Origin: Streptomyces sp. NRRL F-5122
GTDB taxonomy: Bacteria > Actinomycetota > Actinomycetes > Streptomycetales > Streptomycetaceae
Reading direction: 5' to 3'
Assembly (NCBI RefSeq): GCF_001507435.1
Contig: NZ_LMWH01000281.1
Coordinates: 8,265-72,264 of the forward strand
DNA length: 64,000 nt
Each line of letters starts with the position of its first letter. Within the stretch, counting starts at the first letter, position 1. A program made the translations under genes and the position numbers. The notes below the pieces were generated by a model. The model was given only the letters and a program-made list of their open reading frames with translations, searched no databases and was not told the origin of the DNA. Below, one piece after another: positions 44,330 to 53,931 of the stretch.

Positions 44330-44575
44330 ATGATCCTTCCGGTGGAGAAGGAACTGCGCGCTGCACTGGCGAGATTCGCTGATGCGCGCATCGAGCACGA
44401 CGTACGGCCCACCGGCGACACCGGCCGGGCTCTGGAGGACGCCACCTACACGCTGTGCGTGATGACGGGGACCCGCAACGCCGAGCAGGCTCTGCTGGCA
44501 GCGGATGCATTGCTGCACCGCTTGAGCGCCGACCGCGAGGGCTCCATCCAAGAGGACACCAGGCTCGCCGCGTAA
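44330..44575 (+). CDS. DUF5133 domain protein
   Basis: An 81-residue protein with the streptomycete DUF5133 pattern: PVEKELRAALARFADARIEH, then RALEDATYTLCVMTGTRNAE with QALLAADALL. The usual core D-x-x-YTLCV-x-TGTR is intact. ATG 44330 follows GAGAGGAG. These short cytoplasmic proteins are common and often stress-linked in Streptomyces; no function is known. Confidence 0.85.
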   Translation: MILPVEKELRAALARFADARIEHDVRPTGDTGRALEDATYTLCVMTGTRNAEQALLAADALLHRLSADREGSIQEDTRLAA

Positions 44576-44812
44576 GCCCGGACCCGCCCACCGACATGTT
44601 CCGTTGGCGCCCCTGGCCTTGCCCGGAGCGCAGCTGCCTGACCCGCCGAGCGCGTGTGCAGACCTGCGCCTGCCCGGGGCAGGGCGGGGGCCGTCGGCGA
44701 CGGCGCACGCCTGTCACCACTTGCGGCCAGACGCCTACCGGGATCCTCCTCGCGGGGATGGTTGACCGGCGATCCATGCGACGTAAGCCGACGGGTACTG
44801 ACCCGTCCCGAC

Positions 44813-45175
44813 TCAGCCGGTGGCGAGAGAGCGCCACTTGTCGGCATGCATCACCGGTGTTACCGCGATGGCGCGGAAGCGGCCTGGCGTGCGGAAGGTG
44901 ATCATTACCTCGCGCGGTTCGTCACCGTCGCGCACCTCGGCGATTTCGGAACGGGAGATGTGCCAGCCGGCGGCCCTGACCTTGAGATCCGAGTCAGATT
45001 TGAAGTGAAGGTGGTCGTCACAGACCTCTACGACGCCGGCGATCTTCTGACCGGTTCCGGATGCTTCAAACGCGGTTGCGTCGGCCATCAGAGCACGCCC
45101 GGCATTCACTGCATCGACGATCTGCTCAATCTGAGCGTTCGCCTTGCGACGGCACCACCAACTGCGAAGTCCCAC
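44813..45175 (-). CDS. Hypothetical protein, possible PH-like fold
   Basis: A 120-residue protein. An N-terminal basic stretch (MGLRSWWCRRKAN) and a helix are followed by alternating strands (GQKIAGVVEVCDDHLHFKSD, LKVRAAGWHISRSEIAEVRD, EVMITFRTPGRFRAIAVTP) that suggest a small beta-barrel of the PH-like kind. No catalytic motif is present. It is convergent with nothing nearby and stands alone. Confidence 0.6.
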   Translation of the reverse strand: MGLRSWWCRRKANAQIEQIVDAVNAGRALMADATAFEASGTGQKIAGVVEVCDDHLHFKSDSDLKVRAAGWHISRSEIAEVRDGDEPREVMITFRTPGRFRAIAVTPVMHADKWRSLATG

Positions 45176-45708
45176 CCGGCTCCCTTTCCCCGGCTACTGC
45201 ATTCGCCAGCAGTGTGCATGGCCGGGGTGATCATGCAACGCGCGGGGCCCTGTCCACGCCGCCCCAGCCGGTACAACCCCGTTGAACGTCGCAATCGTCC
45301 CATGTGAGGCGGGGCTGCCGAGGCCGTAGTCAGAACAGCGGCACCCCGCAGACCCAGGCGATCGACGTGCCCGCGACGGCAGGGGGCCGGCACGCATGCA
45401 CTGCCGCCCGCACACGGCATACGCCCTCGGCTGACAGGCTCCGTCCGGGAGTATCGCGTCTGGGGCCTGTGCAGGAAGCTGGAGCCGCGCACAATCAGCG
45501 GGTAATTGCGTATCCGCAGACCGCCACCGACGCCGTCATGGAGGTGGTGGCCCCTCGCCAGTTGACCGGCAATGCCCGCCTTTGTTGAGACCACCACCTC
45601 CCGGATGAGAGCCTCCATGTGGGTTCCTGTGATGGACTTCTCGCCTGTGGGCTATCTTGGCCGCTTGCGTAAAGCCCGTCATTCCACGGCAGTTGATTCG
45701 GGGGACAG
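45176..45708. other. 533-base gap without a recognisable gene
   Basis: No frame is convincing. The last 40 bases (AT-richer, ending GGGGGACAG before the next ATG) are the 5' region of the following gene. Confidence 0.4.
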
Positions 45709-46344
45709 ATGAATCTCCAAGGCGCGTACCTGGGCATGGCGGCTCAGGCGGTCACCTTGCTGGGGGAACCTGAAGTTGCTGCGTCATGGGAGAAGCCCAG
45801 CGCGTTGGCGGAGATGACGGTCGGTGGTCTAGCCGGCCACCTCATGTACCAGATTTTCTCTGTCAGTCCCGTGCTCCAGGCGCCGGCGTCCGCGGAGGCA
45901 CCGATCCCCCTACTGGAGCACTACGCACGTGCCGCGTGGGTTGATGAGCCGCTCGACGGCGAACTCAACACGGGCATCCGGGCGAGAGGGGAGCAGATCG
46001 CCTCCGAGGGCGTGCAGCCGCTGCTGGAGCAAGCTCGCGCTGCTCTCGCCGAGCTGCAGGCCGAACTCCCGGCGATGCCGGGTGACGGGGCAGTGTTCAT
46101 CCCCTGGGGAGGGTGGGCATTGACCCTCAACGACTTCCTCGTGACAAAGATGATGGAACTCGCCGTGCACATGGACGACCTTGCCGTGAGCGTGGGAATC
46201 ACCACCCCCGAGATCCCCGGAGCCGCGTTCGAACCCGTACTCACCCTGTTGACGCATCTGGCCGTCCGTCGGCACGGTCAAGCAGCATTGCTGCGCGCCT
46301 TGTCCCGGGTGGAGCGAGCGCCATCAGCGATCAATGCGCTCTGA
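45709..46344 (+). CDS. Maleylpyruvate isomerase N-terminal (DinB-like) domain protein
   Basis: A 211-residue member of the mycothiol-dependent maleylpyruvate isomerase/DinB group. EMTVGGLAGHLMYQIFSVS carries the first metal-ligand His, and PLLEHYARAAWVDEPLDGEL and FLVTKMMELAVHMDDLAVSV hold the second helix with the HxxD ligands. Members use a divalent metal and bacillithiol or mycothiol. A decayed relative lies at 880-1041. The substrate is unknown. Confidence 0.85.
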   Translation: MNLQGAYLGMAAQAVTLLGEPEVAASWEKPSALAEMTVGGLAGHLMYQIFSVSPVLQAPASAEAPIPLLEHYARAAWVDEPLDGELNTGIRARGEQIASEGVQPLLEQARAALAELQAELPAMPGDGAVFIPWGGWALTLNDFLVTKMMELAVHMDDLAVSVGITTPEIPGAAFEPVLTLLTHLAVRRHGQAALLRALSRVERAPSAINAL

Positions 46345-46596
46345 GCCACACCGTGTGACTCGAGGGGCATGGCGCAGATTTCGCGAGGACGAGACGCTAC
46401 GGCCCTGCGTTTGAACGCTCGGCCGACTGCCGGCGTGGGTTGAGGAGAACTCGACTCGGTGATGAGAAAGGGACAGCTGGTCGTCCACGCCACGGCACCC
46501 GGCGTGGGTGTGCCTGCATCCGTGTCGGCGGCTGCAGGCACACCCAGACTGCACGCAGACGACGCCGGGGTATCTGCGGTGCTCCCCGCGATGTCT

Positions 46597-47292
46597 TCAG
46601 TTGAGGGTGCCCATGCGCGCCGGCCTGGTCGTGCCATGGACCCGCCGTGCGTGGGTGGCGTAGCGGCGGCGCCCGATGACCGGTACCAGCAGGCGGACGG
46701 GTAGCGGTGCGTGGGCAAGTACCGCCTTGATGACCGCAGGGTCACCCTCATACATGGCCATGCCGAAAGCCAGCGGCAGGTCTCTTTTGGGGGTTGCGGC
46801 CATGCCGTGCTCGCCGAGCTCTTTCCATTCCGCGGCGGTGACGTGTTTCTCGGCCAGCGGCAGGATCCACTTCTCTTCGGTCGTCATGTGTGCCAGGAGG
46901 ACAGCCAGCAGCACCTCGAAGACACCGGCGAGTTCCTCGCCGCCCCGCGCGGTGGAGCGCCAGGCGGGCAGGAGCCCGGTTGCCTCGGCATGTGCCTTGT
47001 CGATGGCGTGATGCTGTTCTTCCATCATGGGCACGATGGACGCGGCCTCCTCGCCTCCTCGTTGGAGGAGCTTGGGCCACAGCAGGAGGTCCTCACCTTC
47101 GTGGTGTGTGTGCAGGATGCGGCACACGAGTTCCGCATGGGCGCCTACGATTTCGGCGCGTGCGGTGTCGCCTGGGGCGACGTCCCGGATCAGCTGAGGA
47201 AGCAGCCGAAATTCGCGGCGCAATGCGGCATGGGCCATGTACATGTCCCGGACATCAGCCATGGGTGCGTCGACGGTCGAAGTCACTGCCAT
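46597..47292 (-). CDS. Hemerythrin domain protein
   Basis: A 231-residue hemerythrin-like protein. The bundle carries AAGDT...HAELVCRILHTHHEGEDL, MMEEQHHAIDKAHAEATG and LLAHMTTEEKWILPLAEKHV with His/Glu ligands. After about residue 160 a tail with a basic, amphipathic stretch (LLVPVIGRRRYATHARRVHG) follows. It could sense oxygen or nitric oxide. GTG 47286 has better spacing to GAGG than ATG 47292; both are possible. It is unrelated in position to the hemerythrin at 42931. Confidence 0.88.
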   Translation of the reverse strand: MAVTSTVDAPMADVRDMYMAHAALRREFRLLPQLIRDVAPGDTARAEIVGAHAELVCRILHTHHEGEDLLLWPKLLQRGGEEAASIVPMMEEQHHAIDKAHAEATGLLPAWRSTARGGEELAGVFEVLLAVLLAHMTTEEKWILPLAEKHVTAAEWKELGEHGMAATPKRDLPLAFGMAMYEGDPAVIKAVLAHAPLPVRLLVPVIGRRRYATHARRVHGTTRPARMGTLN

Positions 47293-47814
47293 TCCTCGGA
47301 TTCATAGGGCTACCTCACCGGGCACGCCAAGAACCACCTCCGGAGGAGAGGTGGTTGTCGCATTCCCCGACCGGGCCGCTGTGCCGACGGTTCAGGTGTG
47401 AGCGACCGCTTTCCGGTCTTTCTTGGGGAAGAAGTCTGCTCATGCCGGTGGATCATCGACACTGATGCCGGGTTCTTCAGAGCCCAGGACCAACTGCCCC
47501 CTTGGGGCCCATTGCATCAGGCTGTCTCGCGGGTCGGTGAGAACGATCCTGCTCCCGGTGTGCACGATACTGCCGACTTTTGGTCTTCCCGCTTCCCGGG
47601 AGAGGGTTACGCCCGGTACCGCTCGCCGGTGCAGCATCGCTCGGCGGATCGGTCTCTACTCTTGTCCGCGCTCTGTCACGGGCGGCGCCTCGCAGCCGCC
47701 CGGGTACCTCGAGACCGGCGAAGGCGTGTCAGTGGTGCCTGGTGGAACGTGGGCGTGCCGCACCGAGTGGACCGCAGGACGAGGATCCGCCCCGGACGCT
47801 GGTATTGGGCCTCC
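47293..47814. other. 522-base gap; small minus-strand frame only
   Basis: A 65-codon minus frame (47440-47637; VGSIVHTGSRIVLTDPRDSL) has coding-like character but no ribosome site or family I recognise, so it is left uncalled. No other structure. Confidence 0.3.
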
Positions 47815-48702
47815 TCAAGCCTGCCCAGGGAAACGATGTCCCGGGGTGTCGCGCCCCGGAGAGGTTCCGAACTTTTTCCGGTATTCACGGTTGAACTGGG
47901 ACGTGCTTTCGTAGCCGACGCGGTGAGCGATGTCTGCGACGCTTCCCGAACGGGTCCACAGAAGCGTTCTGGCGGTCTGCAGACGGATGGTCTTTTGAAA
48001 CTGCAGTGGTGTCGCGGACGTTGCGGCGCGGAAGTGCCGGTGGAAGGAGGAAGGGCTCATACCGCAGAGCCGAGCGAGAGCGGCGACGCTGAGCGGCTCG
48101 TGGTAGTGCTCACGGATCCAGCCGATGGCCCTGCTGATGTGCGCGAGGCCGTTGTCGGCCCGGCCGATCTGCCGTGCGAGCGCGCCTTGGTCCCCGGTGA
48201 GCAGCCGCCACAGGATCTCCCGCTGGTATGACGGGCCGAGGACCCGCATCTCGTCCGGGCAGCGGGCGGCCCGTAGCAGTCGCACGACAGGATCGAGCAG
48301 CTTCGGTGTTGCGTCGCTGATGGCCAGTTCGCGGTGGGCGGGGGATGCGGGCGTGTCGGTGGTCTCCAGCAGAAGCGATGCGATGGCCTGCGGTCGGAGG
48401 CCCATGATGAAGATCGCGAGAGGGGTGTCGGGATCTGCCCGGACGACCTGGCTGGTCGATGGCCAGTCATGTGAGGCGATCACGTACTTGCCGGCGCCGT
48501 ACTCGTACGGTTCGCCGTTGAGCACGGTGCGCATGGTGCCCTGAGCGACGATCGCCAGGGTCGGGCCGGGCATGGCGGCGACGACCGGAGGCGTCGGCTC
48601 GTCCACGACCGCCACGCTCACGCCGTCCGCGATTGTGGCCCTGCGGCCGTCGTCCCCGACGTGTTCGAGGATCAGCGTCCGCAGCTCCTGCAGAGGTTCC
48701 AT
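47815..48702 (-). CDS. AraC family transcriptional regulator (AraC_N type)
   Basis: A 295-residue regulator. The N-terminal AraC_N domain (about 10-170) shows SVAVVDEPTPPVVAAMPGPT, GKYVIASHDWPSTSQVVRAD and PLAIFIMGLRP. The C-terminal double helix-turn-helix (about 185-285) shows HYHEPLSVAALARLCGMSPS, SFHRHFRAATSATPLQFQKT and VADIAHRVGYESTSQFNREY. This type usually activates neighbouring oxidoreductase genes, but no target lies beside it. The start at 48702 is the family-like MEPLQELRTLI. Confidence 0.92.
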   Translation of the reverse strand: MEPLQELRTLILEHVGDDGRRATIADGVSVAVVDEPTPPVVAAMPGPTLAIVAQGTMRTVLNGEPYEYGAGKYVIASHDWPSTSQVVRADPDTPLAIFIMGLRPQAIASLLLETTDTPASPAHRELAISDATPKLLDPVVRLLRAARCPDEMRVLGPSYQREILWRLLTGDQGALARQIGRADNGLAHISRAIGWIREHYHEPLSVAALARLCGMSPSSFHRHFRAATSATPLQFQKTIRLQTARTLLWTRSGSVADIAHRVGYESTSQFNREYRKKFGTSPGRDTPGHRFPGQA

Positions 48703-48957
48703 CCTCAAGCCCTGTCGGCCTTGTGTGGTGCGGTGCCGAGGACGGTCAGGCCGCCCGCCGGGCAAAGACCCACGTGGACTCGTGCGGTCGAAGTCGACCC
48801 GATCGGTGACGGTGGGAGGAAAGGCGGGGGAAACATGGCCACTTCATACGGGGCGAACAACGGGGAGGCCTGGCAGCACGCAGCCGTAAGGCCGTTTGGG
48901 ATACCGCCAGTTGGTGGGTGATCGGTACCGAGTACCGCGGGAGGCTGTGGCACGTGG

Positions 48958-50532
48958 CTAGAAGCCCGAGTGTGCCGCCATGGTGTGACCGTCGGTATGG
49001 GCGTCCTCTGATGGTTGAAGTTGCTCTTCCGCCCAGATGATCTTGCCGTGGCCATTGTAACGTGTGCCCCAGCGCCGGGTGAGCTGAGCAACGATGAACA
49101 GACCCCGACCGCTTTCGTCGAAGGTACGGGCTCGCTTCAGATGCGGGGAGACGCTGCTGCCGTCGGTGACTTCGCAGGTCAATCCTGTGCCGTGGAGGAT
49201 CAGACTCAACCGGACCGGTGGACAGGCATGGCGCAGCGCGTTGGTGACGAGCTCGCTGGCGATGAGTTCCGTGGTGGGTGCGGCGTCCTCAAGGCCCCAC
49301 TCGGCCAGCGTCTGCGAGACGTGCTTGCGGGCCTGGGAGACGGCGGCAAGGTTGGCTGCGAGGTCCCAGCCGGCGACATTGCTGCTGCCGAACATGCGCG
49401 TGCGGGCGGCCAGTACACCGGCGTGGGCGTAACGCCTTTCGGACAGCAGGACATTGAGGGCGGACCGGCAGATCGTGTTCAGGCAGGACTGGGATCCGAG
49501 GCCCGCCTTGACCAGCACAGCCTGATCGGTCCCGGCCGGCGGGTCGGGTGTTGCCGTGGTGTATCCGTGCAGCAGGAGGACACTGCCCTCCGCGAGATCG
49601 AGCTCGGTGGTCTCTGCGTGCGGTTGCATCTGCCCGAGCGGCGGGCTGGTAGAAACCTCGACCGTAGTGACCACACCCTCGGGCAGGACGACAGTCGGCG
49701 CGGGATACCCGGCGCTGGCGAGGGTGCAGCGGGCGGAGACAGGGTCGTAGACCGCGTACAGGCACATCGCGGCGAGCTCGGACACGTCAGCGTGCCGGCT
49801 CCCGGTGGTGGGCCGTAGCCGGGCCAGAACATGCTCCAGGTGGGTGAGCAGTTCCTCCGGCTGTAGGTCCATGTCAGCCAGTGCGCGCACTGCGGCGCGA
49901 AGTTCGGCGGCGATGGCGGGCCCGGCATCCCCGCCGTCGGGGATGGATCCCGCAACGAGCGCAACGCGGGCGGCCGGCAGGGGTATGACATCGAGCCAGT
50001 GGGCCTCAGGCCTTGTTGTGTTGTCGGCAGCCGTGCACCAAGCGGCATGTTCCACCGCCGCAGGCTGCGGGAGCAGATCCGGTGGCATGTAGGTCACCAA
50101 CGGCGCAGGCGTGTCGCGGGAGGGCTTGCCGGGCCTCTGCTTCACCTCCGAGCCGAGTGGTGCGCTGTCGATGCGCTGTCCGGCCCCTTCCACAGGGGGG
50201 TAGGCCTGCAGGCGCAGGCGGGCCCGGCAGATGACGATGCTCAGGCCGAAGGACAACATGGCCGAGGCGATCACGACCGTGCGGCCGCCTTCCGACACCC
50301 CGCGGATGGCGAAGCCGTAGACGGCCACGCTGGCCGCCAGCGTCGCAACCCCGATGGTGAGAGTGCGTCTTACGGAAAACAGGGCGGCGGCCACGAGGGG
50401 CGCCAGTACCGAGTAGTCGGACCAGCGGACCAATCCGCCTGCAGAGGCGCGCAGTTGTACCACGCAGGTCGCTCCCAGGTAGAGGCCTAGCAATGAGACC
50501 GGTTGCCACGGCAGGCGTCGTACAGTGCTCAT
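48958..50532 (-). CDS. Membrane protein with degenerate PP2C domain fused to an anti-sigma-type ATPase
   Basis: A 524-residue protein in three parts. Residues 1-95 form three or four membrane helices (VSLLGLYLGATCVVQLRASA, LVAAALFSVRRTLTIGVATL, TVVIASAMLSFGLSIVICRA). A SpoIIE/PP2C-like domain (about 140-360) keeps the fold (HWLDVIPLPAARVALVAGSI, CTLASAGYPAPTVVLPEG, LGQMQPHAETTELDLAEGSV) but has lost metal ligands: GGDW is EAHW, GDVxGxG is GSIPDGG, and DGLxE is HGYTT. The C-terminal ATPase (about 380-510) is intact (ELIASELVTNALRHA, SGRGLFIVAQLTRRWG). It is likely a pseudophosphatase-kinase in partner switching, next to an active PP2C gene. Confidence 0.85.
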   Translation of the reverse strand: MSTVRRLPWQPVSLLGLYLGATCVVQLRASAGGLVRWSDYSVLAPLVAAALFSVRRTLTIGVATLAASVAVYGFAIRGVSEGGRTVVIASAMLSFGLSIVICRARLRLQAYPPVEGAGQRIDSAPLGSEVKQRPGKPSRDTPAPLVTYMPPDLLPQPAAVEHAAWCTAADNTTRPEAHWLDVIPLPAARVALVAGSIPDGGDAGPAIAAELRAAVRALADMDLQPEELLTHLEHVLARLRPTTGSRHADVSELAAMCLYAVYDPVSARCTLASAGYPAPTVVLPEGVVTTVEVSTSPPLGQMQPHAETTELDLAEGSVLLLHGYTTATPDPPAGTDQAVLVKAGLGSQSCLNTICRSALNVLLSERRYAHAGVLAARTRMFGSSNVAGWDLAANLAAVSQARKHVSQTLAEWGLEDAAPTTELIASELVTNALRHACPPVRLSLILHGTGLTCEVTDGSSVSPHLKRARTFDESGRGLFIVAQLTRRWGTRYNGHGKIIWAEEQLQPSEDAHTDGHTMAAHSGF

Positions 50533-50771
50533 CCTGGTCACTGTCCCTTTGTGGTTGGCGTGTGGTGCAGCGTGTCCGTCCGCCCGGGGCGCCGCCGGCT
50601 CTTCGGGGGACGGCAGCTGTATCTGCGTTGCATGTATGTCACCCGGGCCGGCGGAGCGGGCAGGACCGGCATGCACGCGCACGGGGTGGGGCTGTTGTCT
50701 TCCACGGGTCGTCGAAGCGGACACGGAAGGCTGCAGTGTGGGAGGTTGTCGGGTGTCAGCCGTTTCCGCAA

Positions 50772-52010
50772 TCAGGCGGTGGCCTCTGGCGTAGGGCATG
50801 CGAGAGCCTCCGAGGCGTGGGGTGACTCGGCGGGGCGGTGGACGGCCACCATGGCGAGGTCGTCGTTCAGGTGCCCACCTGCATAGCTTTTGAGGTCCTG
50901 GCTGATGTGCCGCAGGAGGGTGTGCGGGCATCGCCAGGCCCACGTGGCAGCGCGTTCAAGGAAGGGATAGAAACTCCCGGTGGCGTCGCGGGCCTCAACG
51001 AGCCCGTCGGTGTACAGCAGCAACGTGTCGCCGGGACCAAACGCGAAGGTGTCGAGGGGGAATGCGTCCGCCGTGCTTCCGGCCAGGCCAAGTGGTGGAG
51101 CGGGCCGACTGCCGCACAGGAGGGTCGTTTGACCGTGTTGCTTCAGCAGAGGCGGGGGATGCCCGCAGTTGACGACCCTGACCGTCTCTTCCCCATCGGG
51201 AAGTTCGACCAGCGCAGCGGTGATGAAGCGCTCGGCACTGTCGGGATCCCTCTCGGCCATCTCGGCCAGGTGCCTGCGGACGCTGCGCTCCAGAGCGGCC
51301 GCCAACTCCGGAAGCTTTTCGTGCTCATGGACGGCTTCGCGGAAGGCACCAAGGAGTGCGGAGGCGTCCTCGATGGCCGGCAGACCCTTGCCGCGGACGT
51401 CGCCTATGAGGATGCGGTTCGTGCAGCCGGTGCGGGCGGCGGCGTACAAGTCGCCGCCCACCAGAGCGTGCGCGGTGGCCGCCCGGTACATCGACGCGAT
51501 ACGCAAAGAGCCCAACGTGCGGGGGAGGGGCCGCAGCAGAACCCGCTGGGCCGCCTCGGACACGGCTCGCACCTGTGTGAGTTCTCTCAGATCGCGATCG
51601 TGCAGAGCGCGAGCAGCGATGGCAAAACCGGAGACTGCCAGCACAGCGCCGATGTGTATGGGCAGCAGAGCCGTGTGCACCAGATCGTCGTGCCAGTCGA
51701 CGATGACCACTGCCGCACTGGCGGCCAGGGCCATGGCGACCGTGAGTCGGGTCCGTGCGATTGCCGCGGTGCAGGTGGGGGCCGCCACGAGGAGTGGCGA
51801 GAGGTGAATGGCCAGGGGGGCGACGGATGCCACAAGGGTGATCACCGCGATCAGCAGGATGGGGAGCGCCACCTGCGCCCGGGTGCCGTCGACCGGTGCC
51901 CGACTGCCGCCTGGGAAGCCAGGCCGAAAGCGCCTTGTCCGTTGCTGTGGCGGACGGACCTCGCGGCCGTCGGGCACCGGCGCTGAGACACCGCTGGCAA
52001 GGAATTTCAT
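50772..52010 (-). CDS. SpoIIE/PP2C-type protein phosphatase, membrane-bound
   Basis: A 412-residue protein. Four membrane helices lie at about 45-135 (ALPILLIAVITLVASVAPLA, TVAMALAASAAVVIVDWHDD). The PP2C domain then shows all metal ligands: HALVGGDLYAAAR, RILIGDVRGKGLPAI, LLLYTDGLVEARD and HLNDDLAMVAV. It should dephosphorylate a serine in an anti-anti-sigma (STAS) protein. The downstream gene in the same direction encodes its degenerate relative fused to a kinase. ATG 52010 follows AGGA; the TTG at 52103 would add 31 residues. Confidence 0.9.
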   Translation of the reverse strand: MKFLASGVSAPVPDGREVRPPQQRTRRFRPGFPGGSRAPVDGTRAQVALPILLIAVITLVASVAPLAIHLSPLLVAAPTCTAAIARTRLTVAMALAASAAVVIVDWHDDLVHTALLPIHIGAVLAVSGFAIAARALHDRDLRELTQVRAVSEAAQRVLLRPLPRTLGSLRIASMYRAATAHALVGGDLYAAARTGCTNRILIGDVRGKGLPAIEDASALLGAFREAVHEHEKLPELAAALERSVRRHLAEMAERDPDSAERFITAALVELPDGEETVRVVNCGHPPPLLKQHGQTTLLCGSRPAPPLGLAGSTADAFPLDTFAFGPGDTLLLYTDGLVEARDATGSFYPFLERAATWAWRCPHTLLRHISQDLKSYAGGHLNDDLAMVAVHRPAESPHASEALACPTPEATA

Positions 52011-52749
52011 GGGTGGTCCTGCGAGGGGTGAAGCGGGAGCGCGCTCTCTGCTCCTGAGGGGCAGGGCGCTGTGGCGGAGGTCATCCAGCCTGTTGGGATT
52101 CAATAAAGCGGATCTGTCGCTCTTACCGAATCCTTGGCGCTTTCTTGCCGTATCGCGAGAGATTGTTTCCGCTATGCGGACTCCAATATGCGACGGGGGG
52201 AGGGCCTGGTCAAGTCGTCACGCGTAAAGAATCCGAAAACAAGGCGCCGACAAGTGGCTGACACGTTCGCTGCTGATGCCCGGCCCGGTGGCGCCATTTG
52301 AGCCTTGATCCCTCGGTGCGCAGAGTCCGCTGCATCGTGTCGGATCACCTGGGGGACACGCTGCTTCCGCAGCGTCCGCGGCGTTTATATCCGTGCTGCA
52401 AGCTGCCCCGGTCCTGCCCGTTTCGCCGGTCCAACGGTGCCTCCGGCCAGGTGACACCGCCTGCTGACCCCTGCCTTCCGCCGGGCCGAAACCATTGCGG
52501 GGCCAGAAGGCCGGAGTCCCGAGCCCGGGGCTGCGAAGAAGGTAATTCTGGGCGCAGACCATGACGGGCGGGGCAGCAGTGGTGACGAACAGAACAAGGG
52601 GCCGCGGATCCGCCTCGAGGATATGGGCAGCGTAAAGCTGCAGTAGGCGTTCTCCCATACGAAGGCAGCCTCAGTGGGCGGAAGCGGCGACACGTGGAGT
52701 ACAGCTAGCGGGAATGCTGGCGGGCACATCCCCTTGAGAGGCTGGTCGC
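52011..52749. other. 739-base gap without a recognisable gene
   Basis: It contains the AT-richer upstream region of the phosphatase gene (52100-52260) and then GC-rich sequence with no convincing frame. It separates the phosphatase from the receiver-domain gene, which point away from each other. Confidence 0.4.
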
Positions 52750-53157
52750 ATGATCCGCTGCATGATTGTCGATGACAGCCCGTGCTTCCTCGAGGCTGCC
52801 CGCTGTCTGCTTGAGGGCCAGGGCATTGCAGTGGTGGCAGTGGCATCCGACAGCGCGCAGGCGTTGCGGCAGGCTGAGCACCTCAAGCCGGAGGTGGCGC
52901 TGGTGGACATCGATCTGGGGGCCGAAAGCGGCCTGGACGTGGCCCGTCGGCTGCAGTGCGAGACCGGCCCATCCCCTCCGTGGGTCATTTTGGTCTCCAA
53001 CCACGCCGAGGACGAGTATGCCGACTTGATCGAGGAGAGCACCGTTGCGGGCTTCATAGCGAAAGTTCATTTGTCGGGCGACGCCATCCGTGCCCTGCTC
53101 GCCGAGGACGACGAGGATCACCAGGGCGGCTCGGTCATCGGGACTCCAGAAACGTGA
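52750..53157 (+). CDS. Single-domain response regulator (receiver only)
   Basis: A 135-residue CheY-like protein. MIRCMIVDDSPCFLEAARCL gives the acidic pair, VALVDIDLGAESGLDVARRL the phosphoacceptor Asp (near 54), VILVSNHAEDEY the Ser, and VAGFIAKVHLSGDAIRALL the Lys. All phosphotransfer residues are present. There is no output domain, so it probably relays or competes for phosphate. It converges on and overlaps by 23 bases the NarL-type regulator, whose kinase may act on both. Confidence 0.88.
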   Translation: MIRCMIVDDSPCFLEAARCLLEGQGIAVVAVASDSAQALRQAEHLKPEVALVDIDLGAESGLDVARRLQCETGPSPPWVILVSNHAEDEYADLIEESTVAGFIAKVHLSGDAIRALLAEDDEDHQGGSVIGTPET

Positions 53158-53848
53158 TGACCGCCCGGACACGACGGTGATCGTCGTCAGTCGCCGGCAG
53201 GTTCAGTTTCGCCAGGATATTGCGCACATGCTTTTCCACCGTTCCTTCGGAGACCCACAGTCGACGGGCGATGCCGGCATTGGAACGGCCCTCGGCCATG
53301 AGCTCCAGCACCTCGCGTTCCCGCACACTGAGCACCGCCAAAGGCTCCTCCTTGTGACGGGCGGACACCAGCTCCCGCACCAGTGCGGGATCGACCACCG
53401 CACCGCCCCTGGCGATCTGCTGCAGCGCCTCCAGGAACTCCTGCACGTCATTTACGCGGCTCTTCAGCAGGTACCCAATGCCGTGGCCACTGTCCAGCAG
53501 TTCCAACACGCACTCCACCTCGGCATACGCCGACAGGACCAAAATGCCCATGTCAGGGAACTCCTGCCGGATGGTGCGAGCTGCGTCCAGCCCTTCGGTG
53601 GCCTGTCCGGGCGGCATCCGGATATCCAGTACGACCAGATCCGGCGTGGCGCTCCGCACCATGTCGAGCAGCTGGACGGCATCGCCGGCCTGCCCCAGAA
53701 CCGTGCAGCCCGCACGCTCCAGCAGGCTGGCCAGTCCTTCGCGAAGCAGGACATCGTCCTCGGCGAGGACGATCCGCAGGTGCGCCATGGCCGGTCCGCT
53801 GTCGCTCGGCCCAGCCCCAGCGCCGGACGTCGAGCTTACTGGCGTCAT
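53135..53848 (-). CDS. NarL/LuxR-type response regulator
   Basis: A 237-residue regulator. The receiver has AHLRIVLAEDDVLLREGLAS (acidic pair), DLVVLDIRMPPG (phospho-Asp), ILVLSAYAEVECVLELLDSG and YLLKSRVND (Lys). The LuxR helix-turn-helix is PLAVLSVREREVLELMAEGR, SNAGIARRLWVSEGTVEKHV, RNILAKLNLP. It diverges from the histidine kinase at 53932 with 83 bases between, so the two form one two-component system. Start is uncertain: ATG 53848 or ATG 53788, which begins exactly at the receiver. Confidence 0.92.
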   Translation of the reverse strand: MTPVSSTSGAGAGPSDSGPAMAHLRIVLAEDDVLLREGLASLLERAGCTVLGQAGDAVQLLDMVRSATPDLVVLDIRMPPGQATEGLDAARTIRQEFPDMGILVLSAYAEVECVLELLDSGHGIGYLLKSRVNDVQEFLEALQQIARGGAVVDPALVRELVSARHKEEPLAVLSVREREVLELMAEGRSNAGIARRLWVSEGTVEKHVRNILAKLNLPATDDDHRRVRAVITFLESR

Positions 53849-53931
53849 GCCTACCATTGTCCTTGAGCCTCGTCGGGCGAGCACCCTCGTCACAAGCCCG
53901 CATCACCTGTCGCACCGACAGGGAGGAACCA

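Noticed and set aside
47440..47637. A 65-codon minus-strand frame.
   Set aside because: Coding-like in part but without start signals or known family; too weak to annotate.
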